NCBI GenBank assembly: GCA_001724025.1
Contig: MEDJ01000015.1
Span: 1-59,371, forward strand
Source: Acidobacteria bacterium SCN 69-37
GTDB taxonomy: Bacteria; Acidobacteriota; Vicinamibacteria; Vicinamibacterales; SCN-69-37
Direction of reading: 5' to 3'
DNA length: 59,371 nucleotides
Translations under genes and position numbers: made by a program
Notes under the pieces: model-generated
Database searches by the model: none
Told to the model about the DNA's origin: nothing
What the model saw: the letters and a program-made list of their open reading frames with translations, nothing else
In this document: positions 36,849 through 48,723 of the stretch, piece by piece
Numbering within the stretch: the first letter of the stretch is position 1
Layout of the letters: every line of letters begins with the position of its first letter

Positions 36849-37418
36849 TCAACGCCCGGTCGCCGCGGGTGGGGCTGGCTCGAACGTGCCGTCGTGCACG
36901 AACTCGGCGGCCGCCACGCTGCCGTCGGCGGCGTAGATCAACCGGCGCGTCGGTCGGCCCGTCCCGGCCAGGTCGAGGTCCACGCGCACCAGCCGGCCGC
37001 CTTCGTAGATCTCCCACTTGTCGACCCGGCCATCGAGGGAGGTGTCTTCCTCCACGCGCGTCAGGTGGCCATCCTCGTAGTACTCCCACCGCGTGACATC
37101 GGGCCCGGCTCCGCCGGCCTCTTCGGCCCGCGTGATAACGGCCGCCGGCGGATCGGCCGCCATCGCGTAGTGCTCCCAGCGATCGACGACGCCGTCTCCG
37201 TTGCGGTCGATTTCGATGCGGTCGAGTCGCGTACCGTCCATGAAGGCCCGCGTCTCGTTCCGGCCGTCGCCGTCGCGGTCCGACAGGATTTCCTCGAGAC
37301 GACCGGTGTCGGCGTTGTAGACCGGCGTGACGGCCGGCGACTCGGCCGGTGCGGGCGCGCGACCGCAGCCGACGATCCCGATGGCCAACGCGCACACGAT
37401 GAAACCGGCCTTTCGCAT
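36849..37418 (-). CDS. Lipoprotein with repeated Asp-rich (EF-hand-like) motifs
   Basis: A 189-residue protein with lipobox IVGC at residues 15-18 after MRKAGFIVCALAIG, so it is a lipoprotein (the ATG at 37418 gives this exactly). The rest is built of repeats in which an Asp-rich loop (SDRDGDGRNE, DRNGDGVVDRWEHY, DTSLDGRVDKWEIY, DLAGTGRPTRR) alternates with a Gly-x-x-Leu-x-Arg strand. Loops with Asp at positions 1, 3 and 5 resemble calcium-binding EF-hand-like motifs. No known function; it is probably a surface or periplasmic binding protein. Confidence 0.75.
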   Translation of the reverse strand: MRKAGFIVCALAIGIVGCGRAPAPAESPAVTPVYNADTGRLEEILSDRDGDGRNETRAFMDGTRLDRIEIDRNGDGVVDRWEHYAMAADPPAAVITRAEEAGGAGPDVTRWEYYEDGHLTRVEEDTSLDGRVDKWEIYEGGRLVRVDLDLAGTGRPTRRLIYAADGSVAAAEFVHDGTFEPAPPAATGR

Positions 37419-37447
37419 GACTCCCCCTGTCGCCGCGGCCCTGCGCG

Positions 37448-38188
37448 CTAGGCCCGCGGCTCCGTCGAATCGGTCGCCGGATGGGCCGGCTCGTCGGTGA
37501 GCTCGGCCGGATGCCGCCGGGCGTAGAAATACGAGATGGCGAAGATGACGGCAATCAACCCGAGCGACAGCGGCTTCGGAATCTGCCAGCCGATCAGGTG
37601 GATGTCGTGCGCGTACTCGACCCCCAGCTTCACGGCGACCCACCCGATGATGATGAACGCGCCGTCGACGAGCGCCGGGTAGTGCCGGATCAGCTCGATC
37701 ATCCGCCCCGCCACCAGCCGCATCATCACGATCCCCAGCAGGCCGCCGGAGACCACCACCCAGAGCTTGGGCGAGAGCGCCACGGCCACGAGAATCGAGT
37801 CGACCGAGAAGGCGACGTCCACGACCTCCACCCGGACGACCGTCGCCCAGAAGGCCGACAGGCCGAAGGCGGCCGTGGCTTTCGGGACGTCCGTACGGCT
37901 CTCCCCATCCGGCCGCGCGAAGTGCGCCCACGTGAGATAGCCGAGGTAGAGCCCGCCCACCAGCTTGATCCAGGCGACCTGCATCAGGAACGACGCGAGC
38001 ATGATCGCCGTGATCCGGAAGGCGAACGCGCCACCGATGCCGTACCGCAGCGCCCGCGCCTGCTGCTCGCGCGGCAGGCCGAGCACCAGGATGGCGAGCA
38101 CCAAGGCGTTGTCGGCACTGAGCAGGCCCTCGAGCAGGACCAGCATGCCGATGGTGAGGAAGTCGGCGATCTCGATGTGGATGGGCAC
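37448..38188 (-). CDS. TerC-family membrane protein
   Basis: The 246-residue protein has about seven membrane segments and the TerC motifs LVLLEGLLSADNALVLAILV (acidic residues inside a membrane helix) and VEVVDVAFSVDSILVAVALS. TerC/Alx-like proteins move or sense metal ions (manganese) and help secreted proteins get metals; tellurite resistance is not implied. It is transcribed away from hspR, with 103 bp between the two starts. Confidence 0.92.
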   Translation of the reverse strand: MPIHIEIADFLTIGMLVLLEGLLSADNALVLAILVLGLPREQQARALRYGIGGAFAFRITAIMLASFLMQVAWIKLVGGLYLGYLTWAHFARPDGESRTDVPKATAAFGLSAFWATVVRVEVVDVAFSVDSILVAVALSPKLWVVVSGGLLGIVMMRLVAGRMIELIRHYPALVDGAFIIIGWVAVKLGVEYAHDIHLIGWQIPKPLSLGLIAVIFAISYFYARRHPAELTDEPAHPATDSTEPRA

Positions 38189-38251
38189 GGTGCGGCTGCG
38201 GTCCTCCGGAAAAGCCGTTCGATGCTATCGCGTCGTCTGCGCAGACTAAAG

Positions 38252-38280
38252 TTGACACGATCCATGTCAATCTCTATACT
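38252..38280 (+). promoter_or_regulatory. HspR-like operator within a sigma-70-type promoter
   Basis: TTGACA (38252-38257) and TATACT (38275-38280) are separated by 17 nt, a near-consensus promoter. The -35 box is also the left arm of the inverted repeat TTGACA-N7-TGTCAA (38252-38270). HspR boxes (HAIR) are CTTGAGT-N7-ACTCAAG, so the arms differ in letters, but the 7-nt spacer is the same. Binding here would block the promoter, so HspR would repress its own operon. Confidence 0.7.
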
Positions 38281-38291
38281 CGGTGCGTGAC

Positions 38292-38657
38292 ATGGCCAAG
38301 CGCCCGGACTTCTTCCTGATCAGCATGGCCGCCGAGCGGCTCGACATGCACCCGCAGACGCTCAGGAAATATGAGCGGCTCGGCCTGGTGCAGCCGCACC
38401 GCACGCTCGGCAGCATGCGTGTCTACACGCAGGACGAGCTCGACCGGATCCGCCTGATCAAGACGCTCGTCGATCGCGAGGGCATCAACCTTGCCGGCGT
38501 GCAGCGCCTCCTGTCGATCGTCGACGTGGCGCGGCGGCTGCACCCGCTGGTGCGCGAGACCGCGCGCACGTCGCCCCGTGCCGAGGTGCACAGGCGCCTC
38601 GAGGACGAGGTCGCCGCGCTGTTCCGTCTGCTCGGGCTCGACGAGCCGGGCGAGTGA
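38292..38657 (+). CDS. hspR: MerR-family heat-shock repressor HspR
   Basis: The 121-residue protein has the MerR-type helix-turn-helix with LDMHPQTLRKYERLGLVQPH, as in HspR, which represses dnaK/dnaJ/clpB genes and loses activity during heat stress. ATG 38292 is 12 nt downstream of the -10 box, so the transcript would be almost leaderless. A GTG nine nt earlier would lie upstream of the likely RNA start. DnaJ, ClpB and FtsH genes follow directly, the expected regulon for this repressor. Confidence 0.92.
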   Translation: MAKRPDFFLISMAAERLDMHPQTLRKYERLGLVQPHRTLGSMRVYTQDELDRIRLIKTLVDREGINLAGVQRLLSIVDVARRLHPLVRETARTSPRAEVHRRLEDEVAALFRLLGLDEPGE

Positions 38658-38666
38658 GTGAGGACG

Positions 38667-39647
38667 ATGGAGTTCAAGGACTATTACGCCACCCTCGGGC
38701 TGAGCAAGACCGCGTCGGAGGCCGACATCAAGCGCGCGTACCGCAAGCTGGCGCGTGAGCATCACCCCGACCTGAACCCGGGCGACAAGAAGGCCGAGGC
38801 CCGCTTCAAGGAGATCAACGAGGCGAACGAAGTCCTGGGCGATCCCGAGAAGCGCAAGAAGTACGACGAATTGGGCGCGAACTGGCGCGACTACGAGCGC
38901 GCGGCCGAGTCAGGCGCCGGCGGATTCGGCGGCGGGGCGCGCTGGTCCACGGGCGGCAGCGGCGGCTACCGCACGATGACGCCCGAGGAGATGAACGCCG
39001 CGTTCGGCGGTCAGGATCCGTTCTCGGACTTCTTCCACACGTTCTTCTCCGGCGGCGGGTTCTCGGCCGGCGGCGCGACGGGCGGCGGTCGCCGACGCAG
39101 CAGCCGCAGCCAGCGCGGCCAGGATGTCGAGCAGCTCGTGGATCTCACCCTCGAGGAGGCCTATGCCGGCACGTCCCGTCGGGTCGTGGCCGCGCGCGAG
39201 CAGGGCGAGCGGTCCTTCGAGGTGCGGATCCCGGCCGGCGTCAAGGACGGTGCGCGGATTCGCGCGGCCGGCGAGGGCGGCCAGGGCGCGCGCGGCGGCG
39301 CGGCCGGCGACCTGTTCCTCGTGGTGCGGCTGCTGCCCCACTCCCGCGTCGAGCGGCGCGGCCAGGACCTGTATCAGAAGGTCGACATACCGGTGACGAC
39401 GGCGGTGCTGGGTGGCGAAGTGAGCGTGCCCACGCTGGCCGGTACGACGGTCCGGCTGAAGGTGCCGGCCGTGACCGCGCAGGGACGCACGTTCCGGTTG
39501 CGCGGCCACGGCATGCCGACCGTGGGAAAGCCCGACGAGCGCGGGGACATGTACGTCACCGCGCAGGTGCAGATTCCGTCGGTCGTGTCCGACGAAGCCC
39601 GGGCCCACTACCTGGCCCTGAGAGATCTCGAGAACCAGGCGCACTGA
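38667..39647 (+). CDS. DnaJ/CbpA-type co-chaperone
   Basis: The 326-residue protein has a J domain with [20 protein letters not shown] and [16 protein letters not shown] (HPD motif, which triggers the Hsp70 ATPase), a Gly/Phe region, and C-terminal substrate domains. It lacks the CxxCxGxG zinc repeats, so it belongs to the CbpA class rather than DnaJ class I. It starts 9 nt after hspR and ends 16 nt before clpB. No dnaK or grpE is in the window. Confidence 0.92.
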   Translation: MEFKDYYATLGLSKTASEADIKRAYRKLAREHHPDLNPGDKKAEARFKEINEANEVLGDPEKRKKYDELGANWRDYERAAESGAGGFGGGARWSTGGSGGYRTMTPEEMNAAFGGQDPFSDFFHTFFSGGGFSAGGATGGGRRRSSRSQRGQDVEQLVDLTLEEAYAGTSRRVVAAREQGERSFEVRIPAGVKDGARIRAAGEGGQGARGGAAGDLFLVVRLLPHSRVERRGQDLYQKVDIPVTTAVLGGEVSVPTLAGTTVRLKVPAVTAQGRTFRLRGHGMPTVGKPDERGDMYVTAQVQIPSVVSDEARAHYLALRDLENQAH

Positions 39648-39663
39648 CGCGTGTGGAGGTCGT

Positions 39664-42296
<2,633 letters not shown>

Positions 42297-42297
<1 letters not shown>

Positions 42298-44198
42298 TGA
42301 CTCGAGACTCGAACCAGAAACAGCCATCGCGTCGCCCCATGGGGGGCCTTCGGGGACCGATCTCCCCCTTGTGGTTCGGCGCGGTGCTGTTCGGCCTGCT
42401 GCTCCTGGCCAACGCCCTGTCGACGTCACTCTCACGCGCCGAATCGCTCGACTACTCGGCGTTCAAGTCCCTGCTCGCGCAGGGGCGCGTCGCCGAGGTG
42501 CAGATCAGCACGGACGTGATCCGCGGCCGCTACCAGGATGCCGACGGCACGCAGCGCGACTTCACCGCGATCCGCGTCGAGGATCCAAAGCTCGCCGAGC
42601 AGCTCGACGAGCACAAGGTGCGGTACGCGGGTGAAATCCGCAGCGAGTGGCTCGGGCAGCTGCTCGGCTGGATCTTCCCCGTCCTGCTCATCATCGGTCT
42701 GTGGGTGTTCTTCTTCCGGCGGATGAGCGGCGCGGAGGGCGGCATCATGTCGTTCGCCCGCAGCCGCGCGAAGATCTACTCCGAAGACGACGTCAAGGTG
42801 AGCTTCGCGGATGTGGCGGGCGCCGACGAGGCGACCGAGGAACTGCGCGAGATCGTCGAGTTCCTGAAAACGCCGACGAAATACACGACGCTCGGCGGCC
42901 GCATTCCACGCGGTGTCATGCTCGTCGGCCCGCCCGGCACGGGCAAGACCCTGCTCGCCCGGGCGGTGGCCGGCGAGGCCAAGGTCCCCTTCTTCAGCCT
43001 CAGCGGGTCGGAGTTCGTGGAAATGTTCGTCGGCGTGGGTGCGGCCCGCGTGCGCGACCTGTTCAAGCAGGCCGACGCCAAGGCACCCTGCATCGTGTTC
43101 ATCGACGAACTCGACGCGCTGGGCAAGGCGCGCCAGCAGTCACCGATGGGCGGGCACGAGGAACGTGAGCAGACGCTCAACCAGCTCCTCTCCGAGATGG
43201 ACGGCTTCGACGCCAAGAAGGGCGTCATCGTGATGGCCGCCACCAACCGGCCCGAGGTACTCGATCCGGCCCTGCTCCGCCCGGGCCGTTTCGACAGGCG
43301 CGTGCTCGTCGATCGGCCCGACGTGAAGGGACGCGAAGCGATTCTCCGCATCCACGCGAAGACCGTGAAGCTGGCGGCCGGCGTCGACCTGGGCCTGATT
43401 GCGGCGCGCACCGGCGGGTTTGCCGGCGCGGATCTGGCCAATCTCGTCAACGAGGCGGCGCTGCTCGCGGCCCGCCGTGACAAGACGGCCGTCGACAACG
43501 CGGATTTCGACGAAGCGATCGATCGCGTGGTGGCGGGGCTCGAGAAGAAGCGGGCGATGAACCCGCACATCCGGCGCGTCATCGCGGTCCACGAGATGGG
43601 CCACGCCATCGTGGCCACCGATCTGCCCGGGCTCGACCCGGTCCACAAGGTGTCGATCGTCGGCCGCGGATTCGGCGCACTCGGCTACACGATGCAACTG
43701 CCGACCGAGGATCGCTACCTGCGGACGAAGACCGAACTCCAGCACGAACTCGCCGTGCTGCTGGGCGGCCGGACGGCCGAGCAGATCGTCTTCGGCGAGA
43801 TGACGACGGGCGCGCAGAACGATCTGATGCGGGCCACGGACATCGCACGCGCGATGGTGACCGAATACGGCATGAGTGAGAGCGTCGGTCCCGTCAATCA
43901 CGAGGGACGCAGCCGGCCCTCGTTTCTGGACGTCGACCTGGGCCCCGAGCGGGGCGTCTACGCCGAGGAAACGGCGCGGCTGATCGACGGTGAGGTCAAG
44001 GGGCTGATCGAGCAGGCCGGGCGCACCGCCTACGACATCCTGACGGCCCGCCGCCAGGTGCTCGACGGGTTGACCGATCTGCTGCTCGACAGGGAAGTGC
44101 TCGAGGGTGACGAGGTGCGGCGCCGCATGGGCATGCCCACGACCGACGCGCCGCCCCCGTCAGAAGGCCCGGCGATTGTCACCGCCCAGCCCGACTAG
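42297..44198 (+). CDS. ftsH: Membrane-bound AAA+ zinc protease FtsH
   Basis: This 633-residue protein has two membrane helices ([36 protein letters not shown]), an AAA+ domain with GPPGTGKT (211-218), [11 protein letters not shown] and [20 protein letters not shown], and the zinc site HEMGH (His432, His436), where most relatives have HEAGH. The third ligand region [12 protein letters not shown] is present. FtsH degrades misfolded or unassembled membrane proteins. Placement as the last gene of an HspR-type operon is less common than a place next to tilS/hpt. It ends 5 nt before the convergent rho gene. Confidence 0.96.
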
Positions 44199-44203
44199 CC
44201 GCC

Positions 44204-45604
44204 CTACCCCATCTTCTGCATGGCGTTGAGGAACTCGGCGTTGTTCTTCGTCTTGCCCATCTTGTCGAGCAGCAGTTCCATCGCTTCGACGGGCGAGAGT
44301 GGCGTGAGGACCTTGCGCAGCACCCAGATGCGGTTGAGGTCTTCCTTCGGGATGAGCAGCTCTTCCTTGCGCGTGCCGCTCTTGATGATATCGATGGCCG
44401 GGAACACCCGCTTGTCGACCAGCTTGCGGTCGAGGTGGATTTCCATGTTGCCCGTGCCCTTGAACTCCTCGAAGATGACGTCGTCCATGCGCGAGCCCGT
44501 ATCGATGAGCGCGGTGGCCATGATCGTCACCGAGCCGCCCTCCTCAATGTTGCGCGCCGCGCCGAAGAAGCGCTTCGGCTTCTGGAGCGCGTTCGAGTCG
44601 AGACCGCCCGAGAGCACCTTGCCCGAGGGCGGCGCCACCGTGTTGTAGGCGCGCGCGAGACGCGTGATCGAGTCGAGCAGGATGACCACGTCCTTCTTGT
44701 GTTCGACGAGGCGCTTGGCCTTCTCGATGACCATCTCGGCCACCTGCACGTGCCGCTGCGCCGGCTCGTCGAACGTCGACGAGATGACCTCGCCGCGCAC
44801 CGACCGCTGCATGTCGGTCACTTCTTCGGGCCGCTCGTCGATGAGCAGGACGATCAGGTAGACCTCGGGGTGATTGGTCGTGATCGACTGCGCGATGCTC
44901 TGCAGCAGCATCGTCTTGCCCGTGCGCGGCGGCGCGACGATCAGGCCGCGCTGGCCCTTGCCGATCGGCGTCATCAGATCCATGACGCGCGCCGACAGGT
45001 TGTCGGGCGTCGTCTCGAGCCGCAGGCGCTCCTGCGGATAGAGCGGCGTCAGGTTCTCGAAGAACAGCTTGTTGCGCGCCTGGTCGGGCGACTCGAAGTT
45101 GACCGCCTCTACCTTGATGAGCGCGAAGTAGCGCTCCCCGTCCTTGGGCGGCCGCACCTGGCCGCTGACCGTGTCGCCCGTCTGCAGGTCGAACTTGCGG
45201 ATCTGGGACGGCGAGACGTAGATGTCGTCCGGACCGGGCAGGTAGTTGTAGTCGGGCGCGCGCAGGAAGCCGAAGCCGTCGGGCAGCACCTCGAGCACCC
45301 CCTCCGAGAACATGAACCCGCTCTGCTCGGTCTGCGCCTTGAGGATCTGGAAAATCAGATCCTGCTTGCGCATGCCCGTGGCGCCGGCCACGTTCAGGTC
45401 CTTCGCGACCTGGGTGAGCTTCTGGATGCTCATGTCCTTCAGGTCGTTGATGTTGAGGGTATTGCCCTTGCCTGGCTGACGGGGCGCGGCGTCCGGGGCC
45501 GGGGAGGCCTCGGGGACGCCATTCTCTCCCTGGTCGAGCGGAAGTTCAGTGACGGGAGATTCGGCAGGCTGCCGCCCTGCGGAGCGCTTCTGATGATTCG
45601 CCAT
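44204..45604 (-). CDS. rho: Transcription termination factor Rho
   Basis: The 466-residue protein starts at ATG 45604 ([10 protein letters not shown]). It has a Pro/Gly-rich N-terminal extension (about 1-45), the Rho N-terminal helix ([20 protein letters not shown]), the RNA-binding cold-shock-like domain ([20 protein letters not shown]), and the RecA-like core with [18 protein letters not shown] and [13 protein letters not shown]. It forms a hexameric helicase that ends transcription of untranslated RNA. It is convergent with ftsH with almost no spacing, so read-through and Rho control may shape expression here. Confidence 0.97.
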   Translation of the reverse strand: MANHQKRSAGRQPAESPVTELPLDQGENGVPEASPAPDAAPRQPGKGNTLNINDLKDMSIQKLTQVAKDLNVAGATGMRKQDLIFQILKAQTEQSGFMFSEGVLEVLPDGFGFLRAPDYNYLPGPDDIYVSPSQIRKFDLQTGDTVSGQVRPPKDGERYFALIKVEAVNFESPDQARNKLFFENLTPLYPQERLRLETTPDNLSARVMDLMTPIGKGQRGLIVAPPRTGKTMLLQSIAQSITTNHPEVYLIVLLIDERPEEVTDMQRSVRGEVISSTFDEPAQRHVQVAEMVIEKAKRLVEHKKDVVILLDSITRLARAYNTVAPPSGKVLSGGLDSNALQKPKRFFGAARNIEEGGSVTIMATALIDTGSRMDDVIFEEFKGTGNMEIHLDRKLVDKRVFPAIDIIKSGTRKEELLIPKEDLNRIWVLRKVLTPLSPVEAMELLLDKMGKTKNNAEFLNAMQKMG

Positions 45605-45697
45605 AGCGGTTGGAACGTGACAAGTTATGCGGTTGTTGGTTGGAGTTGTTACGGGACGCGCGAGACTGGACACCCGCGCAGGAAACTAACGGTTGGA

Positions 45698-45706
45698 ACT
45701 ATATCA
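45698..45706 (-). promoter_or_regulatory. Extended -10 promoter of rho
   Basis: TGATATAGT on the minus strand has the TGn extension and a TATAGT -10 box, about 100 nt upstream of the rho start. No good -35 box lies at 17 nt. It leaves an untranslated leader of about 85 nt, which would fit the autoregulated leader known for rho in other bacteria. Confidence 0.45.
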
Positions 45707-45741
45707 CATCAGGGCCGACGCAAGGGCCGGCCCATCGGCCT

Positions 45742-47568
45742 TCACTCACCCAGCGCCATGATGGAACAGGCCACCACCGGCTCGAGCCCGATTTCGCGGG
45801 CGCGGGCGACCACGGCCGGCGCGTCGGCCCCCGGGTTGAACCATACACGCCGGATCCCTTTGGCTGCCAGTTCGTCGACCACGCGCAGGGCCGCGGCTTC
45901 CGGCACGTAGATCGTCGCCTCGTCAATCGGGCCTGGATACGCCAGCACGCTCGGCCAGGTGCGCTCCCCCTCGATCTCTGTCTCGCGCGGGTTGATCGGC
46001 ACCACCGTGTATCCCTGCTCGCGAAAGGCCCGGACGGCCCTGTTCCCGAACTTCTGACGATCGCGCGAGGCCCCGACGACGGCAATGACCGGCATGGGGC
46101 GATCGTAACATCCGGACGTCGTGTTGTTCCCCGAGGCTGAAGCCTCGGGGATCCGAAGCACGTCCGCTCGAAGGGGAACAACGTCCTGCGGAAAAATCTT
46201 CCCGGGATTGAGCAGCCCCGCTGGATCGAACGCCGCCTTCACGCGCTGCATCAGCGCGATCGTCGCCGGCTCGACGCCCAGCCCCAGGTAGGGGGCCTTC
46301 GTCAGTCCGATGCCGTGCTCGCCGCTGATCGCGCCGCCGAGCGCCACCACGCCCTCGAACAGTTCCGCCTCCGCCGCCCGCGCCCGCGTCACCGCTTCCG
46401 GGTCGCCGGCCGTCACCATGATGTTGACGTGGATGTTGCCGTCACCGACATGACCGAAACTGGGGATCGGCAGCCCGTACTTCGCCTTCAGCCGCTCCAC
46501 GAGATCGAAGCACTCCGGCACGCGGCCCTTCGGCACGACGATGTCGTTGTTGATCTTGAGGTCGGCCACCACCATCAGCGCGTGCGAGATGCCGCGACGC
46601 ACCCGCCACAGCCGCTCCCGCTCCGCCTCGTCATCGGCCCGCAGGACTTCGAGGGCCTGTGCCTCGCGGCACGCGTCGGCCACCCGGCGCGCTTCGGCCT
46701 CCACCTGCTCGGGCAGGCCGTCCACCTCGAGGATCAGCATCGCGCCCGTGCCGGCCGGGGCCAGCGTGTGGTCGCCGATCGACGCGGCAACGGCCTCGAG
46801 CGTCGACCGATCGACGATCTCCATCGTCGAGGGCACCACGCGCGCAGCCACGAGCTTCGCGACCGCGTCGACGGCCGCGCGGACCGTCGCAAACGTCGCG
46901 CGCAGCGTCGTCACCGTCAGCGGCTTCGGGATCAGGCGAAGCGTGATCGCGGTGATGATGGCCAGGGTGCCCTCGGAGCCAACGAGCAACTGCGTCAGGT
47001 CGTAGCCGACGACGTTCTTCACGACCCGTCCACCCGTGCGGATGATGTCGCCGTTCATCAGCACGGCCTCGAGTCCGAGTACGTAGTGGCGCGTGACTCC
47101 GTACTTGAAAGCGCGCGGACCGCCGGCGCACTCGGCCACGTTGCCGCCAATCGACGAGCGCCGGAGGCTGGCCGGATCCGGCGGATAGAACAGGCCGCGC
47201 GCTTCCACCGCATCCTGGAGGTCGCCGGTGATTACGCAGGGCTGAGTGACAACGAGCAGGCTCGCCTCGTCGATCTCGAGGATGCGGTCGAGCCGCTCCA
47301 GGCTGAGCACGACGCCGCCATGCGCGGGCACGGCGCCGCCCGAATATCCGGTACCGGCGCCACGCGGCACGAGCGGCGTCCCGGTTTCGCTGCAGAGGCG
47401 CGCGACCGCCGACACCTCGGCCGTGTCGGCCGGCAGCACCACGACATCAGCCGGCCGGCCGCGCTTCAGCGCGTCGGCGCCGTACTCGAGGCGCGAGGCC
47501 TCGTCGGTGCGCACGTAGGCGGCGCCGACCAGGGCGCGCAGGCGATCGATGATCCCGGGATCGATCAC
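45742..47568 (-). CDS. FAD-linked oxidase (GlcD type) fused in frame to a CoA-binding domain
   Basis: This 608-residue frame starts at GTG 47568, one nt after the coaD stop. Residues about 1-470 are a GlcD-like flavoprotein: PADVVVLPADTAEVSAVARL, LVPRGAGTGYSGGAVPAHGG (FAD loop), SSIGGNVAECAGGPRAFKYG, PSFGHVGDGNIHVN and SGEHGIGLTKAPYL. It probably oxidises a 2-hydroxy acid. The last 117 residues (from ATG 46095) are a separate CoA-binding (Rossmann) domain: MPVIAVVGASRDRQKFGNRA ... VVPINPRETEIEGERTWPSV. There is no stop between them; the junction encodes PEASASGNNTTSGC and overlaps the palindrome at 46123. Either a real fusion or two genes joined in frame by that repeat; the CoA domain can also start alone. 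Confidence 0.8.
   Translation of the reverse strand: MIDPGIIDRLRALVGAAYVRTDEASRLEYGADALKRGRPADVVVLPADTAEVSAVARLCSETGTPLVPRGAGTGYSGGAVPAHGGVVLSLERLDRILEIDEASLLVVTQPCVITGDLQDAVEARGLFYPPDPASLRRSSIGGNVAECAGGPRAFKYGVTRHYVLGLEAVLMNGDIIRTGGRVVKNVVGYDLTQLLVGSEGTLAIITAITLRLIPKPLTVTTLRATFATVRAAVDAVAKLVAARVVPSTMEIVDRSTLEAVAASIGDHTLAPAGTGAMLILEVDGLPEQVEAEARRVADACREAQALEVLRADDEAERERLWRVRRGISHALMVVADLKINNDIVVPKGRVPECFDLVERLKAKYGLPIPSFGHVGDGNIHVNIMVTAGDPEAVTRARAAEAELFEGVVALGGAISGEHGIGLTKAPYLGLGVEPATIALMQRVKAAFDPAGLLNPGKIFPQDVVPLRADVLRIPEASASGNNTTSGCYDRPMPVIAVVGASRDRQKFGNRAVRAFREQGYTVVPINPRETEIEGERTWPSVLAYPGPIDEATIYVPEAAALRVVDELAAKGIRRVWFNPGADAPAVVARAREIGLEPVVACSIMALGE
46123..46182. repeat. Nested palindromic repeat inside the GlcD-CoA-binding frame
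   Basis: GTTGTTCCCC (46123-46132) is complementary to GGGGAACAAC (46173-46182). Inside lies a second hairpin CCCCGAGGC-TGAA-GCCTCGGGG (46129-46150) followed by ATCCG. A near copy of the inner hairpin occurs at 56048. The repeat is read in frame within the coding sequence without a stop. Confidence 0.85.
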
Positions 47569-47569
47569 G

Positions 47570-48067
47570 TCACGCAACCTCGAAGCGGCGCGCGAGACGC
47601 GCCGCCACGCCGGCCGGCACCAGCGCATCGACCGGTCCGCCGAGCGACGCGATCTCGCGCACGAGGCTCGAGCTGATGTGGGCGACGTCCGCGCCCGGCA
47701 CCACGAAAACGGTTTCACACGACGACTCGAGATGGCGGTTCATGAGCGCCACGGGCAGTTCGTGCGAGAACTCGGCCGCGGTCCGCAGGCCGCGCACGAT
47801 GGCGCGCGCGCCGCGCCGACGGACGTAGTCGGCCAGCAGCCCCTCGAACGCGTCGACGTCGATTGTCCAGTGCCGCGCGTCGGCGACCTCGCGGATCATC
47901 GTCAGCCGCTCCTCGAGGTCGAACAGCGGCTGCTTGGCCGGGTTCACGAGGACAGCAACGACGACGCGATCGAAGAGCGCGCAGGCGCGTTCGACCATGT
48001 CCACATGTCCGTTCGTGAACGGATCGAACGATCCGGCGACCACCGCCAGTCCCTGGGTGTGCGTCAT
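47570..48067 (-). CDS. coaD: Phosphopantetheine adenylyltransferase CoaD
   Basis: The 165-residue protein starts at ATG 48067, preceded by a good GGAGG; earlier codons lack a ribosome site. It has the nucleotidyltransferase motif AGSFDPFTNGHVDMVERA near the N-terminus and ISSSLVREIA, the C-terminal motif. It joins ATP to 4'-phosphopantetheine in CoA synthesis. It lies between rsmD and the GlcD-like gene, with recG beyond; coaD-rsmD-recG is a common bacterial neighbourhood. Confidence 0.97.
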   Translation of the reverse strand: MTHTQGLAVVAGSFDPFTNGHVDMVERACALFDRVVVAVLVNPAKQPLFDLEERLTMIREVADARHWTIDVDAFEGLLADYVRRRGARAIVRGLRTAAEFSHELPVALMNRHLESSCETVFVVPGADVAHISSSLVREIASLGGPVDALVPAGVAARLARRFEVA

Positions 48068-48129
48068 ATGCCTCCAGGAGATGGCTGACACAGCCGGCCA
48101 CCTCGAGTTCGAAGCCGGAAGTCCGGCGC

Positions 48130-48711
48130 CTAGTCGGCGCGACCGGCCGCTGCCGCGTCGGCGGCGGCCGCCGCGACCGCATAAAACGTCAACTGACTGT
48201 CGCCGGCCGTCACGTCGCGTCGCCGCACGAGCGACGGCAGGTGCGTCGGCGCCTCGCGGCGGCGGGCATGCTCGAGCACCAGGACCCCACCCGGCCGCAG
48301 GCAGCGGCTGACCTCGGTCAGCACGGTCTCCATGTCAGGGTAATCGTAGGGCGGATCGAGCAGCACCAGATCGAACGGCGTGTCGCGGGCCAGACGTCGA
48401 GCCACGCTCGCGAGGTCGCCGCGGACGATGATACATCGGTCGGTTGCGCCACAGACCGCCACGTTCCGCGAGATGACGGACAGCGCACGCGGGTCGCGTT
48501 CGACGAACGTCACGTGCGCCGCACCGCGGCTCAGCGCCTCGAGTCCCACGGCGCCCGTGCCCGCAAAGCCGTCGAGCACGCGACAACCAGGCGCCTCGAC
48601 ATCGACGAGGTTGAACAGCGTCTCGCGCAGGCGATCGGAGGTCGGCCGTACCCCCGGCGCCACCGGGCCGGTCAGCTTTCGTCCCTTGAATTCACCCGCG
48701 ATGATGCGCAT
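48130..48711 (-). CDS. rsmD: 16S rRNA (guanine966-N2)-methyltransferase RsmD
   Basis: The 193-residue protein begins MRIIAGEFKGRKL and has RPTSDRLRETLFNLVD, VLDGFAGTGAVGLEALSRGA (SAM binding) and FDLVLLDPPYDYP (catalytic NPPY-type motif). This is the full set for RsmD, which methylates G966 in the small-subunit rRNA. An Ala-rich C-terminal tail (AVAAAAADAAAAGRAD) is a local feature. It sits 12 nt after recG. Confidence 0.95.
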   Translation of the reverse strand: MRIIAGEFKGRKLTGPVAPGVRPTSDRLRETLFNLVDVEAPGCRVLDGFAGTGAVGLEALSRGAAHVTFVERDPRALSVISRNVAVCGATDRCIIVRGDLASVARRLARDTPFDLVLLDPPYDYPDMETVLTEVSRCLRPGGVLVLEHARRREAPTHLPSLVRRRDVTAGDSQLTFYAVAAAAADAAAAGRAD

Positions 48712-48723
48712 GGAAAAAGAAGG

